A stretch of 64,000 nucleotides of DNA from Trichaptum fuscoviolaceum (Eukaryota; Basidiomycota; Agaricomycetes; Hymenochaetales; Trichaptaceae): the NCBI GenBank assembly GCA_910574455.1, contig CAJSYZ010000002.1, positions 3,683,671-3,747,670 on the forward strand, given 5' to 3'. The notes below the pieces were generated by a model that made no database searches, was not told the origin of the DNA, and saw nothing but the letters and a program-made list of their open reading frames with translations. Shown piece after piece: positions 23,501-34,312 of this stretch. The position numbers and the translations under genes are program-made. Within the stretch, counting starts at the first letter, position 1, and every line of letters starts with the position of its first letter.

Positions 23501-24456
23501 TCAAGAAGCTTTGGAGGAAGACGAACAAGTCGTCGATCTCGACGATGCCTAGTCCTGATCCTTCTATCCTTCTTTCACGGCCGCCGAGCTCCGCTGCATC
23601 TCTGCACGACACAGAATACGAGTCGTCGAGAGCACCATCACCGTCGTATACTTTCTCGCAGGCACCCCCGCCAATGCCGTCAGGGCGGACATCGCAGGCG
23701 TCTGTGCGAAGCGTCAACCTGCAGGCTGCGCCATCACAGTCTTATCCAGCAAGAGGTGGGAAGTCATCGAGGCCTGATTCGGGCTTGGATCCGTTCTACT
23801 TCGACCAGGATTCCAAATATCCGGTTCACCGTGCAGGCTCGCCTCAAGAGCAATATGGTATGGCTCCTTACCAAACCGGTGCGCCCACTCCTGTGACGGA
23901 GAAGAAACGGTCGGTAAGGAAATCGATATTGAAGTGGAAAAGCAACTCTTCGAGCAGTATCAACGGAAACCCGGATGGGGCTGGCGAACGGCGACAGAGC
24001 ACAGATAGACCTGATACGAGACGCCGACGCCCAAGCATCCTGGATGTTGCGGGGAGCATGATGCGTGCAAGCGTGGCCTCGGCGAGTGAGAACTCACCTT
24101 CTGTGCCTGAGCTTCCCGCCGAATATCGAATAAGCCGGCAGTCGCGCGCGTCGATCACGACTGTGCAGGTTGCGAATGGGGACGAGCGGACGCAGGAGCA
24201 GCCCGTGCGGACAAACTCAATTCGCCGGAAGCCAGCCCCGTCGTCTTCGACGGACTCTTCTCTCGCGTCGACGGAGGCGATACACACGCCGGTGTCTGCC
24301 ATGGGGCCTTCGTCGAGCCCGGATGGCAATGTTGCGCTGGCAAGTCCTAGGTCGTCGGACGATGTGCGATTCAGCTTCGACGCGACCCAGTTTGAGATCG
24401 TTTCGCCGAAAGTGGGCCAGTTCAACTTCCAGACCCCACATCTTCTTTCATCATAG
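20518..24456 (+). CDS. Large, mostly disordered fungal protein of unknown function
   Basis: Exons 20518-22278, 22329-22394, 22452-22819 and 22878-24456 give about 1257 residues. One ordered region stands out near residues 115-205: SRYLIHVVPPKHLPHES, YRAFRRGSLVPLHTTLQAQL, REFQLPTAHGLILYLM, and VWKWLCLKVADEQ. Everything else is Ser/Pro/Thr-rich, with acidic patches (TEEEDQGDY, FDDIELDLDLSAD) and several basic clusters (RRDMLRRKKK, EKKRSVRKSILKWKSN). A short helix (VSQLKMREQLDILER) is encoded by its own 66-base exon. Intron 22395-22451 is 57 bases, a multiple of three, with no in-frame stop, so retention would insert 19 residues. I do not recognise the family. The pattern of one small domain plus long Ser-rich tails suits a cortical, polarity or signalling scaffold, but that is a guess. 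Confidence 0.78.
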
Positions 24457-25277
24457 CCGTTTAATCTCCCTTTTCTTGCGGTCGCGTGCGTGGATGCAGG
24501 CATTGATTGTTCTCCGCTTACCACGCACCCGGCCTTTCTATTCTTCTCGCATTCGTTTGTTGGATTATTTCGCTTTCATTCTTTCGTACATACACTCCCT
24601 TTTGTCCCCGCTGTCTGCTTGGATTCCGGTCCGCATTTCTGAACTACGTTCCTTTACACTTTCGCACCGGATGTGCTCGTATTTTTTGTAAGAAAGGGGT
24701 TGAGGAGGATGTGACCATGTCGCCGATATGTAATCTGTGTTAATTCTAGGCATACTGAGAAAAATACAAATAGTTCTATGCTCCGATACACTCGTAGGCT
24801 TTAGCATGTACCCGATGGCGCCGATTGTGCTTTGCTTGCACCGCATACCCAGGGTACAGGTGCGTTGATGGCTCTGTGTTGCGGCATGAAATCATAGCGA
24901 CAGGGGTCCAATGACTCTCGGATACATTCGTCTCATTCTACGAGCACTATTTGTCTGATATCTAATCGAGTGCAGACAATAATATTTGCAATGGGGGATG
25001 AAGCACGTCAATACACTTGTTTGAGGTTTGCTGTTGTCCGCCGACAGGAATGGGCTGGTGCAGCTGGGAGAAGTGAGATGGGTATATCAGTGAGAGAAGT
25101 CGATTGTCTGAATGCCAATCCTACGAGCATATCGGACTCCCTCCGTCTTCTTAGCCCGGCAGTACTGCTGCCGCAGCCATCAACCTAGCGCCCGCTGCCT
25201 TTTCGTATTTCTTTTTGTTCGGACATTCATTATAAGGACACAGCACGCATTGCCATCCTTTAACATTTGCTCTCGCC
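24457..25277. other. Intergenic region
   Basis: 3' flank of the large disordered-protein gene and promoter of the GC-rich gene. Short open frames on both strands show no support. Confidence 0.35.
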
Positions 25278-26498
25278 ATGGCCCATATGACGAACACCAA
25301 CGATCACGACGATCTCGCTAACACACTCATGCTCAGGCCGGAGGATCTCCTCCATGCCTGTGTCGCATACACCCGCCCGGAGATGCACACTCTGAACCAG
25401 ATCATCGCCTTCCGGTCTTCTGGCACCCTCTCCGTCGCCGCCGCCTCGCCCACGGTGGCCACGCTCGCGTCGCTGCCGCCCGAGGTCCTTCTGCGCGTCC
25501 GGGCGGAGCTGCAGGCCGCGCTGCTGCAGCGCACCGCCGTCGACACCGCGCACGCGCTGGACGAGTACGAGGGCGCGCTCGTCGACGGGCTCTGCGCGGA
25601 CTGTTTCTGGTGGAACCACGATATCTATGGCGAGGATGTGTGGGCGTGGGTCGAGAACGGCTACCGCGAGGCGTGCAAGTGCTGCGTGCCCGACGCCGCG
25701 CGCGACGACATGGCGCGCGTGTCCGCAGAGAAGGCGCGTGTCGCGCGCAAGTACGCCGGGCTCGAGATCTACTCGCGCCGGCAGTGGCTCGACGCGCACA
25801 TCGCGCGCACCTACCTCCCCGACGCCCGAGAGCGTGCGGACGTGGAGCCGTGGCGCGGGCTGGTGAAGGACGTGCTGGCGGGGCTTGGGTGCGAGTGCAG
25901 CGCGGAGCTCGAGGACGCGTACGACCCGTCGCTGGGCCCCGCGCTCGCCAGCCGGTACATCGAGCGCAAGCGCGCGCTGCAGTGCAGCTTCGGGCTCGCC
26001 GTCACCATCGCGCCCCTGCACGCCGACGATCCCGCTGTCACGCTCCGCCGCGTCCTGCGCGAGCTCCAGGTGTGCCCGCCAGCGGCCGGCGATGCGCCGT
26101 TCCCCCGGCTGGAAGGTACGTCTTGTGTCTCCCCGTGCTCTGTTTGACAGGAAGTTAACAGTCTGTCTTGACCAGGTTCTTCGCTTCGGTTCACGCACAA
26201 GCTGCAGAGCAAGCTCTGCAAGCCGACCGACCACTACTTCCGGATCGAGTGGCACCCGTCGTGCAACTGCATGGACTGCCTGCTCAACCTCTACCCGCGC
26301 GCAACCCAGTCGAACGTCCGGGGCTTGCACACCGAGGCGAGCTCAGGGCCGGGGATGCTGGCGCCCGTAGCTCGCGTTGTCAACGAAGTCACCGACCGAA
26401 GCATCGCGCTGCTTTCGTCCGGCTTCACCTGTGCGCTGAGCATAAGCGCAATTCTCACGTACCGAATGTTAGTGGCCCCATCTCCGGCCGCACCGTGA
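25278..26498 (+). CDS. GC-rich, cysteine-containing protein of unknown function
   Basis: Exons 25278-26115 and 26176-26498 give 386 residues. The first exon is much more GC-rich, especially at third codon positions, than any neighbour. An N-terminal helical part includes LASLPPEVLLRVRAELQAAL. Two Cys groups follow: CADCFWWNHDIYGED with ACKCCVPD at residues ~98-140, and HPSCNCMDCLLNLYPR after the intron, a possible metal site. A Trp/Arg-rich segment (YSRRQWLDAHIARTYLP) lies between them. Near the C-terminus SIALLSSGFTCALSISAILT is hydrophobic enough for one membrane span. I do not recognise the family. The intron joins the two parts in phase, and the cysteine pattern continuing across it supports a real gene. 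Confidence 0.7.
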
Positions 26499-26670
26499 CT
26501 TGCCTAGGTCCACTCTTTTTTCTCCCCAACCGTAAATTATCATCTTCATCTGTCCACCATTCGCTCATTCTCGCATTCCACGTACATACAGTATAACCTA
26601 ATTTGCTCTCCGGATTGGATCTGCTTAAAGAGCTATAGCACTGCATTTGTAAGTATCCATCGCATTGATT

Positions 26671-27105
26671 AGGGCATATTTAGAGCATGTGTAACTCAAG
26701 TTACACATGAAGTTACACATCAAATTACACATTCTCACAATCCAAAACAGGCTGAGGCATCAACGCGGCTGCATCAATGCCGCTTCACTATGTCACAGAA
26801 TCTGTCACCATGTCACTACCAAGTGCAAGCAACTGACCTTGCCCTTGCCTGTGTGAGCTACTTGTAGCTGGAGAGGTAGTAGAATATGCGGTAGTTTAGC
26901 TCCCATCTGAAAGTCGTGGAAGTATAGCTAAGATGAAGTATAATTTTTCTATTTAGTAGAGCCGTGACAATCATGTCTCACGAGCGTCACCGCACTTAAT
27001 TGGGCTTGCCGCAGTAAGCCGGGTTTGTATTCTCAGCCTGTTTAGGAGTGTGAGAATGTTTAATTCTATGTGTAACTTGAATTACACATGCTCTAAATAT
27101 GCCCT
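26671..27105. mobile_element. Short inverted-repeat element (MITE-like), ~435 bp
   Basis: AGGGCATATTTAGAGCATGT at the left end is mirrored by ATGCTCTAAATATGCCCT at the right. If the repeat is trimmed by one base, TA flanks both ends, as for Tc1/mariner-type elements; a 3-base ATT duplication is also possible. Inside the left end GTTACACAT is repeated in both orientations. No coding capacity. Confidence 0.75.
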
Positions 27106-27155
27106 ATTGACGGACTGTCACTTCACATGTAAATATGTATCGGCACACCGCACAT

Positions 27156-27418
27156 TACAGTCGTTCCAATAAACCTTGACACCACCTGTTGGCCCAACTT
27201 TTTTTTCCGCGGGACACGTGAGGTCAGAATTCCTTGAAATGGTAGTGTGTACACAGCCCCTCCCTATTGATTTTGAGTCTTTACACGAGCGTTCCTTTCA
27301 GGGATTCAACTTGGGGCAGTGCACACACTACCATTTCAAGGAATTCTGACCTCACGTGTCCCGCGCAAAAAAAGTTGTCAAACTTGCGGGGGTGCCAAGG
27401 TTTATTGGAACGACTGTA
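27156..27418. mobile_element. Near-perfect hairpin element (MITE-like), ~260 bp, TA flanks
   Basis: CAGTCGTTCCAATAAACCTT at 27158 is mirrored at 27397-27416, with TA directly outside each end. The CAGT start and TA duplication fit Tc1/mariner-type MITEs. The arms stay complementary for about 100 bases each, including TTCCTTGAAATGGTAGTGTG and its mirror, around a ~60-base loop. Each arm holds a CACGTG site (27215-27220 and 27353-27358). It lies 50 bases from the preceding element. Confidence 0.8.
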
Positions 27419-28713
27419 ATTGGCAATCATATTCTTTTTTACAAGCAAAGCTTGACGTGGATGTGCTAAAGCTCTTACGAATGATAGGGGTCTTCGATCA
27501 CACCGTATTGCTTCCGGATGTCTCCATGGGTGTTTTCCTGGGCAGGTATGCTTTTGTATGCAGACCCGGGTGTCACCAAGTCATACATCTGGCGAAGGTT
27601 TACCGGATATGATAGCTGAATCGCCGAAAGGACAGTGCCAGGATATATGAGCGCTCTTGTTCACACTGAACGACTGCTGATCGCCGACTTATCCGGACTG
27701 ATTGCGAGCATCAGCACGCCTGTTTCCCCGGAAAGACAGGAGAACAGCAGCCTTGCTTCCCACTACCGGCAACGCTTGTCAATCAAGCAAGCTGCTTACG
27801 ATCCACACTGTACCGAATTCAATAACTCGGACAAATTCAGTCGGGAATTAATTTAGTATATGGCAGGCACAGCCGCTTCCGTTTCGAGACATGAGACGAG
27901 TTTGAACAAAGACGTCATCGGCAGCTCCTTATTACAGCAAGCATGGTCGCTAACAGCCGCCAAGAATGGAAACCATCCTCCAAGTCCTGCTTTTGTTAAA
28001 TTCCCTTTTCCAGCCATCTCGGTCCTCAGATCCCATCACCTGCGAAGCAATGTGCAGAACAAAGCATTCTTTGATTTAATCACTTGATTGATGCATCGAT
28101 GTACGGAAAATTGTTGACATTAGTGAAACTAGTACAACATTTACACACGGCGTGAGTTGGGTTTGGAGGAAATTTTAGTTGGCTTCAAGGAAAACAAGAA
28201 AAACTACTAGTGCGGATGGGATTAGCGTAAACAACATTGTGGCTCGTAAGTTAGCTATATGGAAACAGGTCATGAGTCGCACAACACAATGGATGGTATG
28301 AGGATGGTCAAATACGAATACGGTATGAAGATGCGGGGGAGTAAGCGGAATATGCATAACCAGATGCAACAATAAAGGTGCAATCAGCTAAGCTAATGGG
28401 AAGTATAGTCCTGGCGGACGCATATCAGCCGTAGAGATACAAGTTTAACGCACGTATCCATGAAGCCGGGTGATGGAAACAACATCAAAATAATTAAGAT
28501 CAGCGTGATAATTAGAACAAAGCCGTGCCGCGTGTATAGCAATAACATGCTAATAGATGTGTGTCAAACAAGGGAGAGCGAAGTCGGCGAACGAAGAAGC
28601 GTTGAGCAAGAAGTAGATGGATACGTTAAACAGGTGTCTTTCTGCGGAGATAAATGGGGATAACGGTGAGAATCACGGACTAGGATAGAAGCACATAGCA
28701 ACGCTGATACTCA
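27419..28713. other. Intergenic region downstream of the homeodomain gene
   Basis: No gene supported. Small open frames at 27635-27856 and 27860-28087 have no splice or domain support. The stretch is AT-richer than the genes. Confidence 0.35.
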
Positions 28714-30581
28714 CTAATGCGCTACACGAGAGAAGCTAAGAAGTAACAGTGCATCTTCCATTCGGGCAGGTTCGACTGGTACGGGAGCACTGGGGCCAAA
28801 AGGCTTTGTTGACGGTGGTGGCATATGCAAATCATCGCTCGAGCCAGTCAGGAATCCAACGTCCATACGTCTTCTGCCCGCCGCACGCGGTGCCGCAGGC
28901 GGAGGTGTGACAGCCTCTTGATCCTCCTCTTCGCTGCCGTCCGAGTGAGAGTGATGTCCACGGCGACGATGATAGTGAAGGTGGTGGCCCGGCACCTCCA
29001 TTAGTCCGTCGAGATCCATATGCTCGACGTCACCATCGACCGAAGCCGCCGAAGATGAATATGATGAATGTGCGGGGAATGTCGGCGTCCCTAGAAGTGA
29101 GACAGACGCGGACTCGTCGTAGTCCATGCTCTCATCGTCGCCATCATCGTTGATGCCCTTTGCAGCGCGTTTCCTGGCGGTCTGACGGAGATTGCGGAAC
29201 CAATTTGTCACCTTACCCAATTCCCTAATAAAGCGATCACATGTTAGCGACTGCTATACAATTTTGCAATTAGCAGCTCTTATCACGTACATTCCAATCT
29301 CAAGGGCCAGTGCACCACGCTCTTCAATGGAAGGATTGGACGTCCTCATGAAAAGTTTCTTCAGCGCCTCGAGCTGAAATGGTTCGGGCCTCGTCCGCCT
29401 CGGCCGAGACAACGGTGCACTCTGTGCAAGCCGACGCACTGCAGCTAGCTTGGGCTCATGTGCATGCGGGACATGGCTGTCCGAGAAGGAGCGGGAGGGA
29501 GTAGCGCTTGGTGGCATGGACGGGCCTCGAGAGGGGCCGACCGAGGACGCCAGTGACGGGTGAGCTGTTGCAGGTGGGAAGGAGTGATATGCTCGCGACT
29601 CAGGACGGGACGGCATGCCACCCTCATCCATGTCATTGCTATGTACAGACTGAGTATCGAGATCCTGCTCTTCCATTCGTTTCCTAGCTAAGGATCGCTG
29701 GTTTTGGAACCAGTTCGTGACACTTTGGTATTTCCTATAGATAGGTCGCCGATGAGAATGAAAAAAATAGTAGCGACAGCCGGCGCGCAGGTGAGTTAAC
29801 GGATCATGGTAATAGAGTAAAGTAGGCAAGATGGCCTAACACGTACATCCCAATGCGATGGCCGAGCGCTTCTCTTTCCTCCCTGGACGGATGGGTGTTA
29901 ATAGTGTACAGCCTCCGTAATTCTTGGGTCTGGTTTGGGGTGGGACGAATTCGCATTCTGCGTTGGATCCCTGCGGAGCTTATCTCGCTGTCAAAGACGT
30001 GCCTGCTGTCTGAGTCCAGCGCAGGGAATGTCTGGAAGTCGACGGAACCGAGCGGGGTCGAGAGGCGAGAGGGCATATCCTGCGGCACCAAATCGTCGTC
30101 GTCGACCTTGGGTATGGTATGCGGAGGGGGTGTGCTGTATGGAGGATTCGAGCCTCGCGTCTTCTTTTTAGTTGCTGACCGCTTGTTCGCGAACCAAGCA
30201 TTGACAGCCTTGGGCTCCCTGAAAGGGACAGGGGAGATAAAAGCAAGTGTGAGACTTTGTTCTTTGTGTGCGAGAACAGCATAGAGGGTCGGCGAGAAAA
30301 CAGAGAAAGAGACAGAAGCCGAGTGCGATATGAAAGAAGAATGATAGAGCTCACATTCCTAGCCGCTCTGCCAGCTCTGCACGTTCCTCCAAGGAGGGGT
30401 GCTCGTTTGCGTCGTATAGATCATTTAGGGCCGCGAGCTGTGCCTCTGTATGACGAATTCGGGGCTTCTTGTCCCTCGGTTCCTCAGGTTTTATGGGCAT
30501 TGTGGGCACGGCGGTGTGCGCTGGCTGCGGGGGAGGGGACGGCGAGGAGGAGAGGGGAGGGATTGTGGGGAGAGGCAGCAT
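28714..30581 (-). CDS. Transcription factor with three homeodomains
   Basis: Exons on the minus strand are 30581-30355, 30218-29847, 29734-29291 and 29224-28714; 517 residues. Three homeodomains are visible: residues ~38-98 (helix 3 VNAWFANKRSATKKK), ~162-222 (VTNWFQNQRSLARKR) and ~310-370 (VTNWFRNLRQTARKR). Each has the helix 1 and 2 pattern (for example HTEAQLAALNDLYDANEHPS, then LEERAELAERLGM), and each keeps the WF.N.R core. All three introns fall at the same spot, after the codons for LGM/IGM between helices 2 and 3 and in the same phase, so the domains arose by duplication of an intron-bearing unit. The linkers are Ser/Pro-rich. The C-terminus has an acidic stretch (GDDESMDYDES) and a His-rich run. 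Nuclear DNA-binding regulator; targets unknown. It is not part of a mating-type locus by its neighbours. Confidence 0.9.
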
Positions 30582-30786
30582 GTGGTGGGCAGAGGCAAGG
30601 AGCGGGAGAGGGCCAGCGAAATTTACAGGGAGAGTCTAAGTCGCTGACGACGGTTAATTGAAATACACATCTGCCCGATTAGGAAGCAGGATATTAAAGC
30701 AGCACTCGGTCTATACAGTGCCCAGGAATGGCAACCACTCCCACGTACTCCTTCCTCTCTTCCTCCTCTCCTCAACATCCACGACG
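30582..30786. promoter_or_regulatory. Shared head-to-head promoter of the homeodomain and NOPCHAP1-like genes
   Basis: Only 205 bases separate the two divergent start codons (30581 on -, 30787 on +), so both promoters must lie here or overlap the genes. No defined motif picked out. Confidence 0.55.
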
Positions 30787-31750
30787 ATGGCCAACAACCG
30801 TCTCGACGTCGAGCATGTCGACCACGAAGAGCGTCTCCGTGCGTGTCGCTGCCTGCCGCCGTGCCTGCATATTGACCTTACAATGTCATCCTGCACTGCT
30901 GAAACAAATGAATAGGACGGCTACTCGAACGGACAGACAGAGGCCAATCCCAGCGGCCGGTTGCAGGAACATCAACAGACCCATCTCGTCCATCATTTGA
31001 CTTTGGCGTGCGCGAAACCCACGCGGTAGAGCCTCCCACACAATGTAAGCTGCCTATATGCGTCTGCATCCTGCTCTGCTCTTGCATCATACCTCTCTTA
31101 AGCTTCATGACGTGGCTCGCAGTGCTCGACCGCATCCACCAGTTTCTCCCTCAGATGGAGGCGGCCAACGCAGACCTTCTCCAGCGTGCGCAACTCCATC
31201 CTGAATCCGTCGACATCGAGCATCTGGACGCCAATCACGATGGAACCTACATCGAAATGGTCAGTGCAGCCGACATGCCGTTCTCCCTGTTCCCTTTTCC
31301 GTTTTGACGACGAGTGTGCAATCGGATGCAGCCGCATCGCTTGCCTTGATTGAGGACGCCAATCGTCTTTGTTCCTTGACCTCGCGTCATCTGCTTTCCT
31401 CATCCGCCCGAGTCGCCGCAGACACTGACTACGCTCGCATTATGCAGGACTTGGGGCTTGGCGTCTTTGATATGCGCCGGCCAGCATCGGACCACTCGGA
31501 CTCGGAGACTAGCACAGACAGCGAGAGCGGCGACGACAGTTCAGATGCGTCAGGTTCCGCCACCGACGGCGTCGACTCGGAAGTCGAAGATGCATACGGA
31601 ACCTTGATTGGTAACTTTCTGACCAGTACACCTTCCACTCAAAGACCGATGAGGCCATTGCCAAAGCGGGCTCATCCAATCATTCAAATGCTTGAGGACC
31701 CAGGACCCTCAGATGTTCCTGCTCATGAGAACGAAAACAACCCATCTTGA
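30787..31750 (+). CDS. NOPCHAP1-like protein (DUF4598 type)
   Basis: Exons 30787-30838, 30916-31044, 31123-31259 and 31448-31750 give 206 residues. The core LLDRIHQFLPQMEAANADLL, then VDIEHLDANHDGTYIEM joined to DLGLGVFDMR, is the pattern I associate with the NOPCHAP1/DUF4598 family, whose human member helps assemble box C/D snoRNP proteins. The C-terminal third is acidic and Ser-rich (SDSETSTDSESGDD) and ends in polar sequence. The last intron (31260-31447) is 188 bases. It was placed so that YIEM meets DLGLG in phase, which is how the family motif reads; a shorter intron ending at another AG is possible. Product name moderately supported. Confidence 0.55.
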
Positions 31751-31908
31751 TTATATTAGCTCCGTTTAGTCCTATCTTTGCTTCTACTGCTGATGATACA
31801 ATATTGGGATAAATAGATGTTTGAGTGTGAAGATTATCCAGAACTGATGTATAGATGACGATGCATGGAATCCAAAATAGCAATAGGTGGTATTGCCGTA
31901 GAAGCAGC

Positions 31909-33806
31909 TTATTGTTCCACGATCTGTTCTCGTTGATGCGGTTCCATGTTTTTAATCCAAGCACCTAGGGCACCGCTATAAGGTGGAAATGAGCGGTGTC
32001 AAGATCGGCGACCGATGATGCTTTGACAGAAAGAATGAAACACGTACAGGAAGCCCTCATGCCTCAGGAAAAGTGCACGTTTCGTACCCTTACTCCAAAA
32101 GCGGATGGCATAGGACAAAGTAGCTATAGTTGCTGCATGACCTGTACGATGCAAAGGTTCGACGTTTCGTTAGAACGCTACATGCACACGGAAGGTCGCC
32201 GATATGCTTACCCCGGATGAAATAGCCACCGAAATATATCCTGTCCAGGCCATACTTCTCCGCATTCATGTACCTTTACAGCAAGCGAGAATAATTAGTT
32301 TTAAAGCAGTAGGAGACTATTATGGGATTTGAAATCGCATACGCTATTTGGCCGATGTTATTCGAGATGGCGTATAGAAGGCTCTTGCTGATGTCTTCCG
32401 GTGAGAACGTCCGCTTTTTACCACCTTTCTTGAACACTTTGCCAAATGAACTCGCAATCATCGTGGACTTTAGACCTAAACGGCTGTAGTCTTGCCCGTA
32501 TATATCACCGACCAGCATATCCACTGTTTCGTTATCGCCATTTTCTGATAGTGCCAGCATCTCTGTAAGTCAAACAGTATCAGGTACGTGAAATGTGCGA
32601 TAGGATAGATGGCTGGCTTACCATCAAAACTCCGCGCTGGCGTCAGAAGACTTAGCAGACCCCATAAGGTACCTCCACCAAGACTTGTTCCGCTAACACG
32701 CTCAAACTTGCCATCTTCATCGACCTTAATGATCGACACACCTGAACCGATGTTGACAAGCAGGCACGGAAGTTGTGGGGACGGGTTGGATTCGAAGGTG
32801 ATTCCATACTGAGGTGGGTTCGGGCTCGGCCGTTCGAGAACAGCGCCGTTAGAAGATGGAGCACAGCTCTGAGACGTTGATGGGCCTTCTAGTTTGTCCT
32901 GCTTCTGGGCTTGCCCTGGTCTCGATACCTGCTGCACGAGCTCATCCGAGAAATAGTACACTTCGTCCGGGATCATGGTGATAAACTTCAGGCCTTCGAT
33001 CAGGCATTCCATCTCGTCTTCACGGAGGACCTCGGCGCCGAGCGTGTCGCTAAACAGCTCGAAGAATTTGTGCGCACCGCCCCCCGTCGCGATGATCTTC
33101 ACCCCGCTCCGCATCTCCGCAATGCTCACACCATTCACCTGTGCGGACCGCTCGATGAGCGACCGGATGAAGTCCACGCACTCGTCGATGTTGTCCGTCT
33201 CGAAGCGCTCGAAGTTAAGCGAGCCACCGGGAAAGTGCCGCAGCGATGCTCGCCGTACGATGGCATCTCGCAGATAAGAGCGGTCTTCGAGGCTGGTCTC
33301 GCGAACGCCATCGTGTCCGTTCACATGGCCATTGGCTGATTCCAGGACAAGGGGTGTGAGAGCACCATTCACTTTCTTTGCATGGCTGTGATTGTCGTCA
33401 CTGGAGGTGTGCGAAGAGGGTGTCGAAGATCCGCTAAGGCTGCGCACGCTGCTTCCATTTGTTGCAACGATAGATGGCGAGGAAGGTGGGTCCGGCGAGC
33501 GAGTAAAGTAGACGACTTTTGCTAGTGAACCGCCGACCTGTGTAAAATCTTAGCACTAAATGATAGAGGAAAGACTGCAATACGCACGTCAACTGCGATA
33601 TGTGAGAATAGCTCGATGTGATTCGGCAGGTAAATTCCTCTGCTGTCTCTTGTCTAGAAGCCAAGACAAAGTAATGCATGAGATCTCATTCATTCCTGTC
33701 AGCAATACATCAAGCTCACATCAGGCGACTCCTCGTCGAGGATGACTGCTCCGCGAGTATCGACCTGAATGACGCGCGCGGTCGGGAGGGCGGGGGTGGC
33801 AGACAT
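31909..33806 (-). CDS. Pantothenate kinase (eukaryotic type)
   Basis: Seven exons on the minus strand: 33806-33720, 33653-33588, 33537-32622, 32562-32343, 32273-32212, 32141-32048 and 31975-31909; 503 residues. The nucleotide-binding start reads LPNHIELFSHIAVD joined to VGGSLAKVVYF across an intron. Later blocks are IIATGGGAHKFFELF, LLVNIGSGVSIIKVDEDG, GTSLGGGTLWGLLSLL, GDIYGQDYSRLGLKSTMIAS, YFGGYFIRG and SYAIRFWSKGTKRALFLRHE. These are hallmarks of type II PanK, which phosphorylates pantothenate in the first step of coenzyme A synthesis. Two Ser/Asn-rich insertions stand out: SVRSLSGSSTPSSHTSSDDN near residue 80, and one rich in Gln, Ser and Pro before the IGSGV block. Convergent with the NOPCHAP1-like gene, 158 bases between stops. 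Confidence 0.93.
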
Positions 33807-34312
33807 GGTTGGGGTTTGACGGTAAGAGATGTAGTTGGGGCAGCAGATTATGCAGTGAGGTGAGATATGGCCATTCGCATAGGAATTTACATGAGCGGGT
33901 AAGTTACACGGACACGGAGCTGGAATGCTAGCATGGTAATTCGTTCAGTTATGGGATGCATATCGGCTGACTCTCGACTAAATGCAGCTTCCCGCTTTCA
34001 GGGAAACACACGCTTCCCCATCCTCGCCCCTGGTCTCCCCGCACTCCGCACAACCACTGACAAGCTCGTCTTACTTTTATCAAGACATCAATCGTATAAT
34101 ACAGTAGTTCTCCTGTCCTTGTTCGCAGTCTATCATGTCTCACATTTACCTGCGGCGTAGTTGCTGTTGATTTGCCGGCCATGGGCGCATCTTATAACCG
34201 ACTACACCGGAGGTGTCTTACCACTCGGACCCTGGATATCAAACACGGTGAAGGGAAACAAATGTACTGTAGAATCATGAATAAAAACACATCAGACAAC
34301 AAAGTCTAAGCA
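33807..34312. other. Intergenic region between pantothenate kinase and gamma-COP
   Basis: About 500 bases between two minus-strand genes: promoter of pantothenate kinase and 3' flank of gamma-COP. No other feature seen. Confidence 0.4.

Noticed and set aside
23868..24524. 218-codon minus-strand frame
   Set aside because: Antisense of the Ser-rich last exon of the gene at 20518.
25260..26330. 356-codon minus-strand frame with Arg/Val/Ala-rich sequence
   Set aside because: Shadow of the GC-rich + strand gene; the + strand model has a proper intron and a continuous cysteine pattern.
28714..30581. Mating-type (HD1/HD2) locus
   Set aside because: There is no divergent HD1/HD2 pair and no mitochondrial intermediate peptidase gene next to it; the three domains lie in one protein.
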